From Chromatiales bacterium (GTDB lineage Bacteria > Pseudomonadota > Gammaproteobacteria > JAGRCI01), in contig JAGRGI010000066.1 in NCBI GenBank assembly GCA_020445565.1, positions 1-37,742 on the forward strand: a stretch of DNA of 37,742 bases, read 5' to 3'. The translations under genes were made by a program, and so were the position numbers. Every line of letters starts with the position of its first letter. Positions within the stretch are counted from its first letter, which is position 1. Below the pieces are notes generated by a model. It saw only the letters and a program-made list of their open reading frames with translations. It was not told where the DNA came from and searched no databases. Positions 27,375 through 36,100 of this stretch are shown one piece after another.

Positions 27375-27773
27375 TCAGTCGGGGCGAAAGGCATAGCGTC
27401 CACTGCCCAAAAACAGGATTGCGAGGCCCCCAAGAAGGAAAAAGGCCTGCAACTCAAGGCGCCAGCCGCCGTGTTGTGTAAGTGTCAACAGGTCACCCAT
27501 GTGCATGAGTCCGACGGCGAATACCATATTCACGACAACGATAAAGGCGCCGACGCGACTCCACAGCCCCAGGATGAGCAATACCGGCGCCAAGAGCTCG
27601 CCGGCGTAGACCCCGTAGGCAAGCTCGGCAGGGAGTCCGTTCTCCGTCAATTTGGCGGCGATGAAATCAACGCCGTGCGATAGCTTTGCTATGCCGTGAA
27701 AGATCATCAGGCCTCCCACTGTCAGGCGTAGAATGAGCTTTCCAATGTTGTCGCCGGTAATGGAACTGAACAT
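27375..27773 (-). CDS. DoxX-family membrane protein
   Basis: A 132-residue protein with four hydrophobic helices (about 11-28, 55-73, 75-95 and 106-124). The DoxX signature is visible: LRLTVGGLMIFHGIAKLSHG (16-34), VYAGELLAPVLLILGLWSR (55-73) and a final FFLLGGLAILFLGSGRYA. DoxX proteins are membrane subunits of uncertain function that have been linked to oxidoreductases and redox stress. The ATG at 27773 follows an AAGGG-like site; the frame is open to 27812. It is divergent from the uncharacterised gene at 27919. Confidence 0.85.
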   Translation of the reverse strand: MFSSITGDNIGKLILRLTVGGLMIFHGIAKLSHGVDFIAAKLTENGLPAELAYGVYAGELLAPVLLILGLWSRVGAFIVVVNMVFAVGLMHMGDLLTLTQHGGWRLELQAFFLLGGLAILFLGSGRYAFRPD

Positions 27774-27854
27774 GTCTACCCTTTCGAAGTTGGCCGAACC
27801 AGCTCGCAGCATAGAATGTCTGGCCGTTTTGGGAAAGCGATGACGACACCCCTT

Positions 27855-27870
27855 TGGCGCTTGGATGGCT
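27855..27870 (+). promoter_or_regulatory. Sigma-54-like site before the gene at 27919
   Basis: TGGCGCTTGGATGGCT has GG (27856-27857) and GC (27868-27869) ten bases apart and matches nine of twelve specified positions of the -24/-12 consensus. It would start transcription about 37 bases before the ATG at 27919. With three mismatches it may be a chance match. Confidence 0.3.
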
Positions 27871-27918
27871 TATCCTGTTACGAACCGTGATGCTTGCTTG
27901 TCAGGCGGAGGAGGAGAG

Positions 27919-28392
27919 ATGCGAAAGCGGCTGCTATCGGCGACGAAAGAACCTGCGATAGAGGACGGGGGCGAGTGGATAGACCTCAACACGCTCGCGG
28001 AGGTGGAAATCACTTCTGAAGATCCGGGTCATCCCATCGAATCCGCGCTGCTCGCGGGCGGCGGGCCGGGATGGCGCGCCGGGACACCCGGCCGTCAGGT
28101 GATTCGGCTATTGTTTTCCCCCGTGCAACGGCTGACGCAGGTCCAATTGCGTTTCGAGGAAAGAGAAACGGTTCGTACGCAGCAATATGCGCTGCGCTGG
28201 TTGGCGGAGGGCGATCAAGCGGGGCACGAAATCGTTCGTCAGCAGTACAACTTCAGCCCGGGTGGGGCGGCCGTCGAGCTGGAAAACCACCAGGTGGATT
28301 TGGACGCAGTAGCGGTGCTGGAATTGACAATCGAGCCGGATATCGGAAACCCGGCCGCGTTTGCCTCCCTGGAGCGGATGCGGGTTCGCTGA
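27919..28392 (+). CDS. Uncharacterised beta-rich protein, possibly discoidin-like
   Basis: A 157-residue cytoplasmic protein (no signal peptide, no membrane segment). It begins with a short charged N-terminus and then WIDLNTLAEVEITSEDPGHP and ESALLAGGGPGWRAGTPG. A regular series of strands follows (QVIRLLFSPVQRLTQVQLRFEE, QQYALRWL, EIVRQQYNFSP, VAVLELTIEPDI). The layout, with a GWR segment and a final TIEPDI...SLERMRV, resembles F5/8 type C (discoidin) sandwiches, but I cannot name a family with certainty. A GGAGGAGGAG run lies just before the ATG at 27919. It is divergent from the DoxX gene, with a possible sigma-54 site between them. Confidence 0.7.
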   Translation: MRKRLLSATKEPAIEDGGEWIDLNTLAEVEITSEDPGHPIESALLAGGGPGWRAGTPGRQVIRLLFSPVQRLTQVQLRFEERETVRTQQYALRWLAEGDQAGHEIVRQQYNFSPGGAAVELENHQVDLDAVAVLELTIEPDIGNPAAFASLERMRVR

Positions 28393-28624
28393 TATCGAAC
28401 GGGGGCGCTACGAAATCTGTTCACGGGACAGTATAAGAGAGGGAAACGATGGAGAGCCGATAGGCACTGTCCATCCTGCGGATTCCTCTCGAGCGGTGAA
28501 GTCGTTGAACGCGTCCTCGAAGGATGTTGTCAACTTTATCCTGGCATCGGCCACGATGTCGAAGTGCTGCAGGATCGCGCCTAACGATTGTGCGTGTCAC
28601 CGTGCATGATTGAAAAGCTGCCTG

Positions 28625-29506
28625 CTATTCTGCTCTACCGGCCCGAATACCGTCCTTCAGCACGTGGTAATCCGTATCGATCCGGCGCCAGAGCGGCCCT
28701 GGTTTGCCACTGCCCACGGTTTTGCCGTCGAGGCGTGTTACCGGTGCGATCTCTCGCAGGGAGCCGGTAATCCAAATCTCGTCGGCGTTTCGAAGCTGTT
28801 TCTCGGTGAAATGGCGCTCGGCATACGGCAGCCCGGCGGTTTTTGCCAGTTCCAGGACCAGGTCGCGGGTGATGCCAGGAAGGATGAGATTGCTCTTCGG
28901 GGGCGTCAGAATGGTGCCTTGTTCGACGATAAACACGTTGGTGGCGGCGCCTTCGGTTACCTGGCCGTCATCCCGGATGAGGATGGTTTCCACCGCGCCG
29001 GCTTCGGCGGCTTCCTGGCGAAACAGGGCGTTGGCGAGCAGGGTAGTGGTCTTGAGGTGGCAGCGCAGCCAGCGGTCGTCGGTGCGGGTAATGGCACTGA
29101 CGCCGTCGGTGGCGTCGTTTGGCGCATGGGGCGCCACTTTCTGGGCCATGGCGAAGACGGTGGGGGCCATATCGGGTGCGAAGGTATGCGAGCGAATCGC
29201 CGAGGTACCGCGGCTGACGTGCACGTAGATGACTTGGTCGCCGGGTTCATTCGGTAGCGGCAGCTTTGCCAACTGTTTCTGCCACTGGTCGATGGTGTAG
29301 GGGTTGGGGATACGGATGCCGGTCAGGCTGTCGGCCAGGCGTTGCAAGTGTTCGCGTGGCCGGAAGAGATGTCCGGCGAATACGGGGATGACCTCATACA
29401 CGCCGTCGCCGAACAGAAAACCGCGATCAAGCACGGAGATCTTGGCCTGCGATAGGGGCAGGTGCTCGCCATTGAGGAAAACGATGGGGTCGGCGGTTTG
29501 ACTCAT
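28625..29506 (-). CDS. dat: D-amino-acid aminotransferase (class IV PLP enzyme)
   Basis: A 293-residue class IV aminotransferase. It transfers the amino group of D-alanine to 2-oxoglutarate or similar acids, linking D-Ala and D-Glu pools for the cell wall. The PLP lysine is K152 (RCHLKTTTLLAN) and the conserved glutamate is E185 (VTEGAATNVFI); LPGITRDLVLELA lies near 210. A branched-chain aminotransferase or ADC lyase is less likely given the neighbours. It starts one base after the dacA stop and closes the elongation operon. In many gammaproteobacteria a DUF493 gene and lipB/lipA come next; here they do not. Confidence 0.9.
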   Translation of the reverse strand: MSQTADPIVFLNGEHLPLSQAKISVLDRGFLFGDGVYEVIPVFAGHLFRPREHLQRLADSLTGIRIPNPYTIDQWQKQLAKLPLPNEPGDQVIYVHVSRGTSAIRSHTFAPDMAPTVFAMAQKVAPHAPNDATDGVSAITRTDDRWLRCHLKTTTLLANALFRQEAAEAGAVETILIRDDGQVTEGAATNVFIVEQGTILTPPKSNLILPGITRDLVLELAKTAGLPYAERHFTEKQLRNADEIWITGSLREIAPVTRLDGKTVGSGKPGPLWRRIDTDYHVLKDGIRAGRAE

Positions 29507-29507
29507 T

Positions 29508-30722
29508 TCAATGGAATACCATGCGGGCTTTGTCCAACAGCTTTTGCCATAGGCTGCCCTCGGGGATGGCGGTCAAGGTGACCAGGGGTTGTTCCGCGAT
29601 CGCCTGCTCGGCGAGGAAAACGTTGACGGAGCCGACCTGCTGGCCTTGGCCCAACGGGGCCAGGATGGTACGTGGCAGGCGAACCTCGGCCTTCAGTCGA
29701 TCGTAGTGGCGTCGGGGGATGGTGACGTAAAGGTCCGTCTTTAGCCCCAAAGGCGCGGCGGTCTCCGCCCCTTGCCAAACCCGCGCATTAGTGAGCGTTT
29801 CGCCCGCGGGGTAAAGCTTATGGGTTTCGAAGAAGCGAAAACCATAGTTGAGCAATATCTTGCTGGCCTTGGTGCGGGCCTCGTTGTCGGCGGTGCCCAT
29901 GACCACGGAGATCAGCCGCATGTCGTCGCGCTTGGCGGAGGCGACCAGGCAATAGCCGGCGTTGTCGGTGTGGCCGGTCTTGACCCCGTCCACGGTGGCA
30001 TCGCGCCACAGCAGGGAATTGCGGTTGTGCTGTTTGATGCCGTTGTAGGTGAAGTCCCTGTGCGCGAACCACTCGTAAAAGTCAGGGAACTCCTGGATGA
30101 GGGCGCGAGTCAGTCTGGCCATGTCGTGGGCGGTGACGCGCAGTTCCTCGTCTGGTAAGCCGGTGCTGTTGGTGAAGTGAGAGCTGTCCATACCCAGGCG
30201 GCGGGCCTCGGTGTTCATCATTTGAGCGAATACCGATTCGCTGCCGGCGACGTGTTCGGCCAGGGACACTGAGGCGTCGTTGCCGGATTGGATGATCATG
30301 CCTTTGAGCAGGTCTTCCACCGAAACCTGTTTGCCCACCTCGACAAACATCCGCGAGCCTGGGGTTTGCCACGCCTTCTTGCTGATGGTCACCATGTCTT
30401 CAAGGCTGATGTGGCGAGCCTTCAATTCCCGTAGTACCACGTAGGCGGTCATGATCTTGGTGAGGCTGGCCGGCGGCATGGGTTCATCTTCGTTATGAGC
30501 GGCAATCACCCGGCCACTGGAGAAGTCTTGCAGGTACCAGGACTTGGCCGCCAGCTCGGGGGGGGTCGGGATGGGCGGGGAGGCCGCGAGAGCCAGCATC
30601 GGCAGCAGCCACAAGGCGCATAGGGATAGCAACCACCTACCGGCGCCAGCCGATTTTCCGGGCCTGGCAGGAGCGGTGGCCGACGACAGGAATGCTTGGA
30701 TCGCGATGGATTCGAAAGGCAC
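29508..30722 (-). CDS. dacA: D-alanyl-D-alanine carboxypeptidase (PBP5/6 type)
   Basis: A 404-residue penicillin-binding protein that trims the terminal D-Ala from peptidoglycan pentapeptides. Active-site motifs: SLTK with nucleophile S86 and K89, SGN (146-148) and KTG (248-250). A beta-rich C-terminal domain (about 300-385) and a final amphipathic stretch (LWQKLLDKARMVFH) tether it to the outer face of the inner membrane. The signal sequence (30-47) is preceded by about 28 residues because the only usable start is the GTG at 30722, which has AAGGAG about ten bases upstream. It lies 32 bases after rlpA and one base before dat. Confidence 0.95.
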   Translation of the reverse strand: MPFESIAIQAFLSSATAPARPGKSAGAGRWLLSLCALWLLPMLALAASPPIPTPPELAAKSWYLQDFSSGRVIAAHNEDEPMPPASLTKIMTAYVVLRELKARHISLEDMVTISKKAWQTPGSRMFVEVGKQVSVEDLLKGMIIQSGNDASVSLAEHVAGSESVFAQMMNTEARRLGMDSSHFTNSTGLPDEELRVTAHDMARLTRALIQEFPDFYEWFAHRDFTYNGIKQHNRNSLLWRDATVDGVKTGHTDNAGYCLVASAKRDDMRLISVVMGTADNEARTKASKILLNYGFRFFETHKLYPAGETLTNARVWQGAETAAPLGLKTDLYVTIPRRHYDRLKAEVRLPRTILAPLGQGQQVGSVNVFLAEQAIAEQPLVTLTAIPEGSLWQKLLDKARMVFH

Positions 30723-30754
30723 GGATTCGATTCTCCTTGCGGCGTTTCGGTGTA

Positions 30755-31564
30755 TCAGTCGATGACGACGTGCTGTTCGCTTACGCCGAGGTTGGTCAGC
30801 AGTTCGCCGATGCGGTCCACGTCCGCCACTGAGGCCAGCGGGCCGATGCGGACCCGGTACAGGGGGGGGTGTTCGTTTTCCCGCGAAAACAGGAAAATGC
30901 GGGGAATCTGCGTCCCCTGCAAACGATTGCGCAGGTTTAGGGCGTTGTCGTGATTGGCGAAGGCGCCTACCTGGATGTACAGATCATGCCGACCAGGATC
31001 GGTTTGCGTAGGGCTGCGAGGCTGGCCGGGATCGATGTAGCGTACTTCCACAAGCCCGGTACCTTTGTCCAAGATACCCAACTTGCCGGCGGCGGCGTAG
31101 GAAAGATCGAGAAGCCGGTTCTTCAGGAAAGGCCCGCGATCATTGACCTTGACCACAATGCGCTTGCCGTTCTCCAGGTTGGTGACGGCGACATAGCTGG
31201 GTAAAGGCAGGGTGCGGTGCGCCGCGGTCATGGAGAGCATGTCGTAAGGTTCGCCGCTGGAGGTGAGGCGGCCGTGGAACTTGCTGCCGTACCAGGAGGC
31301 GATCCCGCGTTCCTGGTAACCATTGCCCTGATCCATGACATGGTAGGTAACGCCTCTTACCTCGTAGCTCGCGGGATTGCCGCTACGGCTGCGGGGCTCC
31401 GGTTTGGGTACGGCATCGGCGATAGCGGATAGATCCACCGCCTGCTCGGGGGGCCCATCGCCGCGCCCAAAGCCGGTTTCGCTAGGGCCGGTGACGCCGC
31501 AGGCCCCCAGCAGAGCAGACACCATGGCCAAGCCCAAAAGCTGTGCACGCACTCGTGTCGTCAT
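30755..31564 (-). CDS. rlpA: Septal-ring lytic transglycosylase RlpA, lipoprotein
   Basis: A 269-residue outer-membrane lipoprotein: signal ending in the lipobox LLGAC with lipidated C22. The double-psi beta-barrel domain (about 85-176) starts GIASWYGSKFHGRLTSSGE and contains AAHRTLPLPS (H116) and VNDRGPF (D142), the residues needed for cleavage of stem-less glycan in the Pseudomonas enzyme. A C-terminal SPOR domain (about 195-267: LYIQVGAFANHDNA, YRVRIGPL) binds denuded septal peptidoglycan. It is three bases downstream of mltB. Confidence 0.95.
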   Translation of the reverse strand: MTTRVRAQLLGLAMVSALLGACGVTGPSETGFGRGDGPPEQAVDLSAIADAVPKPEPRSRSGNPASYEVRGVTYHVMDQGNGYQERGIASWYGSKFHGRLTSSGEPYDMLSMTAAHRTLPLPSYVAVTNLENGKRIVVKVNDRGPFLKNRLLDLSYAAAGKLGILDKGTGLVEVRYIDPGQPRSPTQTDPGRHDLYIQVGAFANHDNALNLRNRLQGTQIPRIFLFSRENEHPPLYRVRIGPLASVADVDRIGELLTNLGVSEQHVVID

Positions 31565-31567
31565 TGC

Positions 31568-32578
31568 TTAATTCGCCTGCCCCAGCAAAGAGGCGCGGCG
31601 CTGGCGTTCCGCGGCGATTTCCTGGCTGAGTTGGTAGACCGCCAGGGCGTAAAGCACGCTGTGATTGTAGCGGGTGATGACGTAAAAATTGTACAGGCCC
31701 ACCCAATGTTCCGGGCCTTCGACGCCGTCCAGTTCCATCAGGGTGGCGGGCAGGCCGTCATCCCAATGTTTATCGATTTTCACGCCGGCGGCCTTCAGAT
31801 CCGCCAAGTTCATTTGAGGTTTGCGCCCCTTGTTGACAACGCGCTGATACAGATCGCCGTCCACCTGTGCAGCAGCGACGATGGGTTCGCCGCGGCGCCA
31901 GCCATGACGCTGAAAATAGTTGGCGACGCTGCCGACGGTGTCTTTGGCGTCGGACCAGATGTCGCGCTTGCCGTCACCGTCAAAATCCACCGCGTAACTG
32001 CGAAAGCTCGACGGCATGAACTGCGGCGTTCCCATGGCGCCAGCATAGGAGCCTATCGGCTCGGCGGGATCCATGCCTTCTTCCCGCGTCAGCAGAAGGA
32101 ATTGTTCCAATTCCTTGGTGAAAAAGGTACTTCTCTTGGGGTAGGCAAAGGCCAGTGTGGCCAGGGCGTCCAGTACCCGATGGCGTCCCTTGTAACCGCC
32201 GTAACGGGTTTCCACGCCCAGAATGGCGACGATGATCTCCGGCGGTACGCCGTATCGGTCGGCGGCGACCTCCAGACTCTTGGCGTTGCTGTTCCAGAAG
32301 TCCACACCCCGATCGATGCGTGCGCTATCGAGAAAAATTTGCCGGTACTCGTGCCAGGGTTTGCCCTCGGCAGGGCGGGCAATGAGGTCGAGAATATCCT
32401 GGCGGAGTTCGGCACCAGCCAGGGTGTTTTGCAGTTTTTCGCGATCGAAACCGTGGGTGTCGACCATCCGGTCGGTGAATTTACCGATCAGATCACGGTC
32501 AAACCCGGCCAGTACCGGTGTTGCCAATATTAGACCGAACAATAGGGCGGCCAGGGCCGCGGAACGTACAGTGATCAC
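31568..32578 (-). CDS. mltB: Lytic murein transglycosylase B
   Basis: A 336-residue GH103 transglycosylase. Catalytic glutamate E123 in AILGVETRYGGY, followed by FAYPKRSTFFTKELEQFL and the family-typical GSYAGAMGTPQFMPSSFR and VDFDGDGKRDIW. Unlike E. coli MltB it has an ordinary signal peptide (1-24, TPVLAG) without a lipobox cysteine, so a soluble periplasmic enzyme is predicted. The GTG start at 32578 follows GGGGAG by six bases. It is 43 bases after rodA and three before rlpA. Confidence 0.94.
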   Translation of the reverse strand: MITVRSAALAALLFGLILATPVLAGFDRDLIGKFTDRMVDTHGFDREKLQNTLAGAELRQDILDLIARPAEGKPWHEYRQIFLDSARIDRGVDFWNSNAKSLEVAADRYGVPPEIIVAILGVETRYGGYKGRHRVLDALATLAFAYPKRSTFFTKELEQFLLLTREEGMDPAEPIGSYAGAMGTPQFMPSSFRSYAVDFDGDGKRDIWSDAKDTVGSVANYFQRHGWRRGEPIVAAAQVDGDLYQRVVNKGRKPQMNLADLKAAGVKIDKHWDDGLPATLMELDGVEGPEHWVGLYNFYVITRYNHSVLYALAVYQLSQEIAAERQRRASLLGQAN

Positions 32579-32621
32579 TCCTCTCTCTCCCCTATCTCGT
32601 TTTTCCGGCGCGTGCTCCGGA

Positions 32622-33758
32622 TCACTGTGGTAACAGCTTACGGTGGGTGTGTATGGACATCAGGATACCGAAGGCGGCAATCAGGGTCACCAGCGACGTG
32701 CCGCCATAGCTGACCAGCGGCAGAGGGACGCCCACGACCGGCAATATGCCGGTGACCATTCCGGTATTGACGAACAGGTAGACGAAAAACGTCAGTGTCA
32801 GACTGCCGGCGACCAGGCGCCCAAAGGTGTCCTGGGCACGGGAGGCGATGTGCATGCCGCGCAGGATGACGAAGCCATAGACGGCGAGCATCACCAGTAT
32901 ACCCATCAGGCCGAACTCCTCCGCCAGTACCGCGAAGATGAAATCGGTGGACCGCTCCGGGAGGAACTCCAGGTGGGATTGCGTGCCGTTGAGCCAGCCC
33001 TTGCCGTACAGGCCGCCGGAACCGATGGCGATCTTGGACTGGATGATGTGATAGCCGGACCCTAATGGGTCGTTCTCCGGGTTGAGAAAGGTCCGTACCC
33101 GGTCACGTTGGTAGTCTCGCATCAGGAAGGTCCAGAAGATCGGTGCCGCTGCGGATACCAGGGCGATGGCGGCAGCGATGAGTTTCCAGCTCAACCCGGC
33201 CAGAAACAGCACGAACAGGCCGGCGCTGGCTACCAGCAGAGCAGTGCCCAGGTCCGGCTGCATGAAGATGAACAGTGCCGGCACGCCGAGCAGCACCAGG
33301 CTCTTGATCACGCCCATCAGGCGTGGAGGCAGGGTGCCGTCGGCCAGGGTCAGGGCAACCATCAGGGGCACCGCCAGTTTCATGACCTCCGAGGGTTGAA
33401 AACGAAACACGCCCAGGTCCAGCCATCGTTGCGCGCCCTTGCCGATATCGCCGACGATCAGCACCATGACCAGCAGGATGACTCCCGCGCCGTAGATCCA
33501 GGGTGTCCAAAGTCGAAGCAGGTGCGGCGGAATCTGCGCCACCACCACCATGACCCCGAAGGCGATGCCCAGGCGAATGGTCTGGCGAACGATGGTGCCG
33601 TCGTCCTGGCCGCTGGCACTGTAAAGCACCACCAGGCCCAGCGCGGCGATGGTGAGCAGGCCCATCAACAGGGGCAGGTCCAGGTGCAAGCGCTCGAACA
33701 GTCCGCGCCTGCGTTCTGCGCTGCGCTGGCGACCCAGGGCGAGGGGATTGAGGTTCAT
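32622..33758 (-). CDS. rodA: Peptidoglycan glycosyltransferase RodA (SEDS)
   Basis: A 378-residue multispan SEDS protein, the glycan polymerase of the elongasome that works with PBP2. About ten hydrophobic helices from residue 28 on. The catalytic aspartate of the family is D272 in ERSTDFIFAVLAEEFG, and QPSEVMKLA (121-129), QPDLGTA (167-173) and PLVSYGG near the C-terminus are canonical. It overlaps mrdA by four bases, so the two partners are translationally coupled. Confidence 0.96.
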   Translation of the reverse strand: MNLNPLALGRQRSAERRRGLFERLHLDLPLLMGLLTIAALGLVVLYSASGQDDGTIVRQTIRLGIAFGVMVVVAQIPPHLLRLWTPWIYGAGVILLVMVLIVGDIGKGAQRWLDLGVFRFQPSEVMKLAVPLMVALTLADGTLPPRLMGVIKSLVLLGVPALFIFMQPDLGTALLVASAGLFVLFLAGLSWKLIAAAIALVSAAAPIFWTFLMRDYQRDRVRTFLNPENDPLGSGYHIIQSKIAIGSGGLYGKGWLNGTQSHLEFLPERSTDFIFAVLAEEFGLMGILVMLAVYGFVILRGMHIASRAQDTFGRLVAGSLTLTFFVYLFVNTGMVTGILPVVGVPLPLVSYGGTSLVTLIAAFGILMSIHTHRKLLPQ

Positions 33759-35605
33759 TCGCTGACCTCGCCCAGGACGGCGTCGAATACCTGTCGGGCG
33801 ACCGGTGCGGCGATAGAGCCGCCGCTGCCGCCATTTTCCACCACTACCGCCACGGCCACGGTGGGCTCGTCTGCCGGGGCGAAGCCCACGAACAATGCAT
33901 GGTCGCGCAGGTGATCGGCAACGTTTTCCTTGTCGTATTCTTCATCCTGCTTCACGGTGTAGACCTGTGCCGTGCCGGTTTTGCCGGCAATCGTGTAGCC
34001 GAGGCCCTTGGCAATATGGCGGGCCGTGCCGGTGCTGCCGTGGACGACGTCGATCATGGCCTGAATCACGGTCTGCCAGTCCTCGGGATTGCTCAAGCTG
34101 ATGGGGTTGATGGGTTCGCTGGCCGGTGGGCGGGAATGGTTGCCGCCGGCGTCCTCAATGGATTTGACCACCCGCGGCTGGCGGCCCATCCCCCGACGGG
34201 AGAGCAGGGCGGTGGCCTGCGCCAGTTGCAGGGGGGTCGCCAGACTGTAGCCCTGGCCGATGCCGGTGATCAAGGTCTCGCCGGGGTACCAGGCTTCGCG
34301 TCTGGTGCGCCGTTTCCATTCCCGTGAGGGGTTCAGCCCGCCGAGCTCACCGGTCAGGTCGATACCGCTGGGTTTTCCCAGGCCGAATCGGCCCAGAAAC
34401 TCCGACAGTCGGTCAATGCCCAGGTTCAGCGCCAGTTGGTAGAAATAGACATCGCAGGATTGGGTAATGGCCTCGTCCAGATTGACCGCGCCATGTCCCC
34501 AGCGTTTCCAATCGCGATACCGGTGGCTGCTGCCGGGCAGGCGGAAATAGCCGGGGCAGAAGGTGGTGGTGTTGGTATCGGTGACGCCGAATTCCAGGCC
34601 GCCCAGTCCCACCAGCGGTTTAATGGTCGAGCCGGGTGGATATTGGCCGCGGAGCACACGGTTGAACAGGGGTTTGTCTCTGGAACGGTTGAGGGCGTTG
34701 TAGTCCTTCACCGATATGCCGTTGACGAATGGGTTTGGGTCGTAGCCGGGTTTGCTGACCAGGGCGAGCACGGCGCCGTCTCTGGGGTCCAGTGCGACAA
34801 TGGCGCCGTTGTACTCCCCCAGCGCCTCGGTGGCCTTGCGCTGGATGTCCAGGTCCAGATTCAGGTGCAGGTCTTCGCCGGGGATCGGTGGTGTGCGTTC
34901 CAATACCCGGATCACTCGCCCTTGGGCATTCGTTTCAACCTTGCGAAAGCCCACTTTGCCGTGCAACTCGGCCTCGTAGGTCTTCTCCACGCCCACCTTG
35001 CCCACGTGGCTGGTGCCCGCGTATTCCGATGCGCTCAGTTCCTGGAGTTCGCGTTCATCGATGCGACCGACGTAGCCGAGCACATGAGCAGTCAGTTCTC
35101 CCATGGGGTAATAGCGGTACAGACCGGCGTGAATGTCCACGCCTGGAAAGGCGTGCCGATGTACGGCGAATCGTGACACCTCTTCTTCATTGAGGCGAAA
35201 GCGAATGGGGATGCTCTCGAATCGTCGTTTGCGCTTACGCAGGCGGTGGAAATGTTCCACATCGCGGTCTTCTATGGTAATGATTTCCCGCAGTGCTGCG
35301 ATGGTCGCGTCGACATCGTCCACTTGCTCCGGGATGAGTTCCAGGCTGTAGGCGGGCTGGTTCTCCGCCAACAATTTTCCCTTGCGGTCGTAGATCAGGC
35401 CGCGGGTCGGCGCCAGGGGCTCGACTTTTACCCGGTTGTCAGTTGACAGGGTCACATACAGATCATGTTGCAGTACTTGCAGATTGGTCAGTCGTATCAC
35501 CAGGCCCAGGCAGGCCAACGCGACCGCAGCAAGAGAAAATACCGCGCGTGATTGAAACAGGCGGCTTTCGCGTTGAACGTCTTTGAGTGTGACCGGCCGG
35601 GGCAT
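33755..35605 (-). CDS. mrdA: Penicillin-binding protein 2, elongasome transpeptidase
   Basis: A 616-residue class B penicillin-binding protein. One N-terminal transmembrane helix (about 20-42), the pedestal/dimerisation domain (PTRGLIYDRKGKLLAEN at 67-83; GYVGRIDERE about 177-186), then the transpeptidase domain with nucleophile S326 in PPGSTIKP (K329), SCD at 383-385 and KTG at 542-544. It crosslinks strands made by RodA. It begins six bases after mreD; the ribosome site before the ATG at 35605 is weak, suggesting coupling to mreD. Confidence 0.96.
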   Translation of the reverse strand: MPRPVTLKDVQRESRLFQSRAVFSLAAVALACLGLVIRLTNLQVLQHDLYVTLSTDNRVKVEPLAPTRGLIYDRKGKLLAENQPAYSLELIPEQVDDVDATIAALREIITIEDRDVEHFHRLRKRKRRFESIPIRFRLNEEEVSRFAVHRHAFPGVDIHAGLYRYYPMGELTAHVLGYVGRIDERELQELSASEYAGTSHVGKVGVEKTYEAELHGKVGFRKVETNAQGRVIRVLERTPPIPGEDLHLNLDLDIQRKATEALGEYNGAIVALDPRDGAVLALVSKPGYDPNPFVNGISVKDYNALNRSRDKPLFNRVLRGQYPPGSTIKPLVGLGGLEFGVTDTNTTTFCPGYFRLPGSSHRYRDWKRWGHGAVNLDEAITQSCDVYFYQLALNLGIDRLSEFLGRFGLGKPSGIDLTGELGGLNPSREWKRRTRREAWYPGETLITGIGQGYSLATPLQLAQATALLSRRGMGRQPRVVKSIEDAGGNHSRPPASEPINPISLSNPEDWQTVIQAMIDVVHGSTGTARHIAKGLGYTIAGKTGTAQVYTVKQDEEYDKENVADHLRDHALFVGFAPADEPTVAVAVVVENGGSGGSIAAPVARQVFDAVLGEVSE

Positions 35606-35611
35606 GTCGGC

Positions 35612-36100
35612 CTAGCGTAACTTGAAACGTCGCCGGCCGGCCCGCAGCGCAAGAAAGACGATAGGCCAGAGCAGGGCGCCGATGACCGGCTGCAGCCAGG
35701 CCAGACCGTGACTGGGGGCAGCGCCGGAGATGCCGAGTATCCAGAGGTTGAGCAGCTGGTAGATTGTCAGCAATACCAGCACCACCGGTATTTGCTGTGG
35801 CAACGGGAACAGTCTGACCCGCCGATGCAGTTTCAGGATGACATAGGCGAGCACGGCGAAGCCCAAGGCATGTTGACCGAGCAGGGTGCCGGTGAGGGCG
35901 TCGGTAAGCAGGCCCGCCACCCAGGCGGAGCCGATCCCCACCCGTTGTGGTACTGCCAGGCACCAGTAGATCAGTACCAGTGCCACCCATTCAGGTCGCA
36001 GGGCTCGCAGCGTATCGGGCAGCGGTATGACAGTGAGCACCATCGCTGCGCAAAAACTTGAAGAAATCACCCAGAAGGCCGTCCAGCGGCTCGCCTTCAT
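35612..36100 (-). CDS. mreD: Rod-shape protein MreD
   Basis: A 162-residue inner-membrane protein with about five hydrophobic helices, the normal size. The recognised features are PDTLRALRPEWVALVLIYWCLA (27-49) and GIGSAWVAGLLTDALTGTLLGQHALGF (54-80). It forms part of the MreBCD-RodA-PBP2 complex. It overlaps mreC by four bases (ATGA). Confidence 0.95.
   Translation of the reverse strand: MKASRWTAFWVISSSFCAAMVLTVIPLPDTLRALRPEWVALVLIYWCLAVPQRVGIGSAWVAGLLTDALTGTLLGQHALGFAVLAYVILKLHRRVRLFPLPQQIPVVLVLLTIYQLLNLWILGISGAAPSHGLAWLQPVIGALLWPIVFLALRAGRRRFKLR

Noticed and set aside
27143..27457. Minus-strand frame overlapping the end of the DoxX gene
   Set aside because: It overlaps a recognised gene out of frame and its translation is low-complexity Pro/Cys-rich sequence.
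24000..29000. Pycsar or CBASS cyclase partner for the PycTM-like protein
   Set aside because: No gene here carries cyclase or nucleotidyltransferase motifs; the neighbours are a kinase, a binding protein, DoxX and a beta-rich protein.
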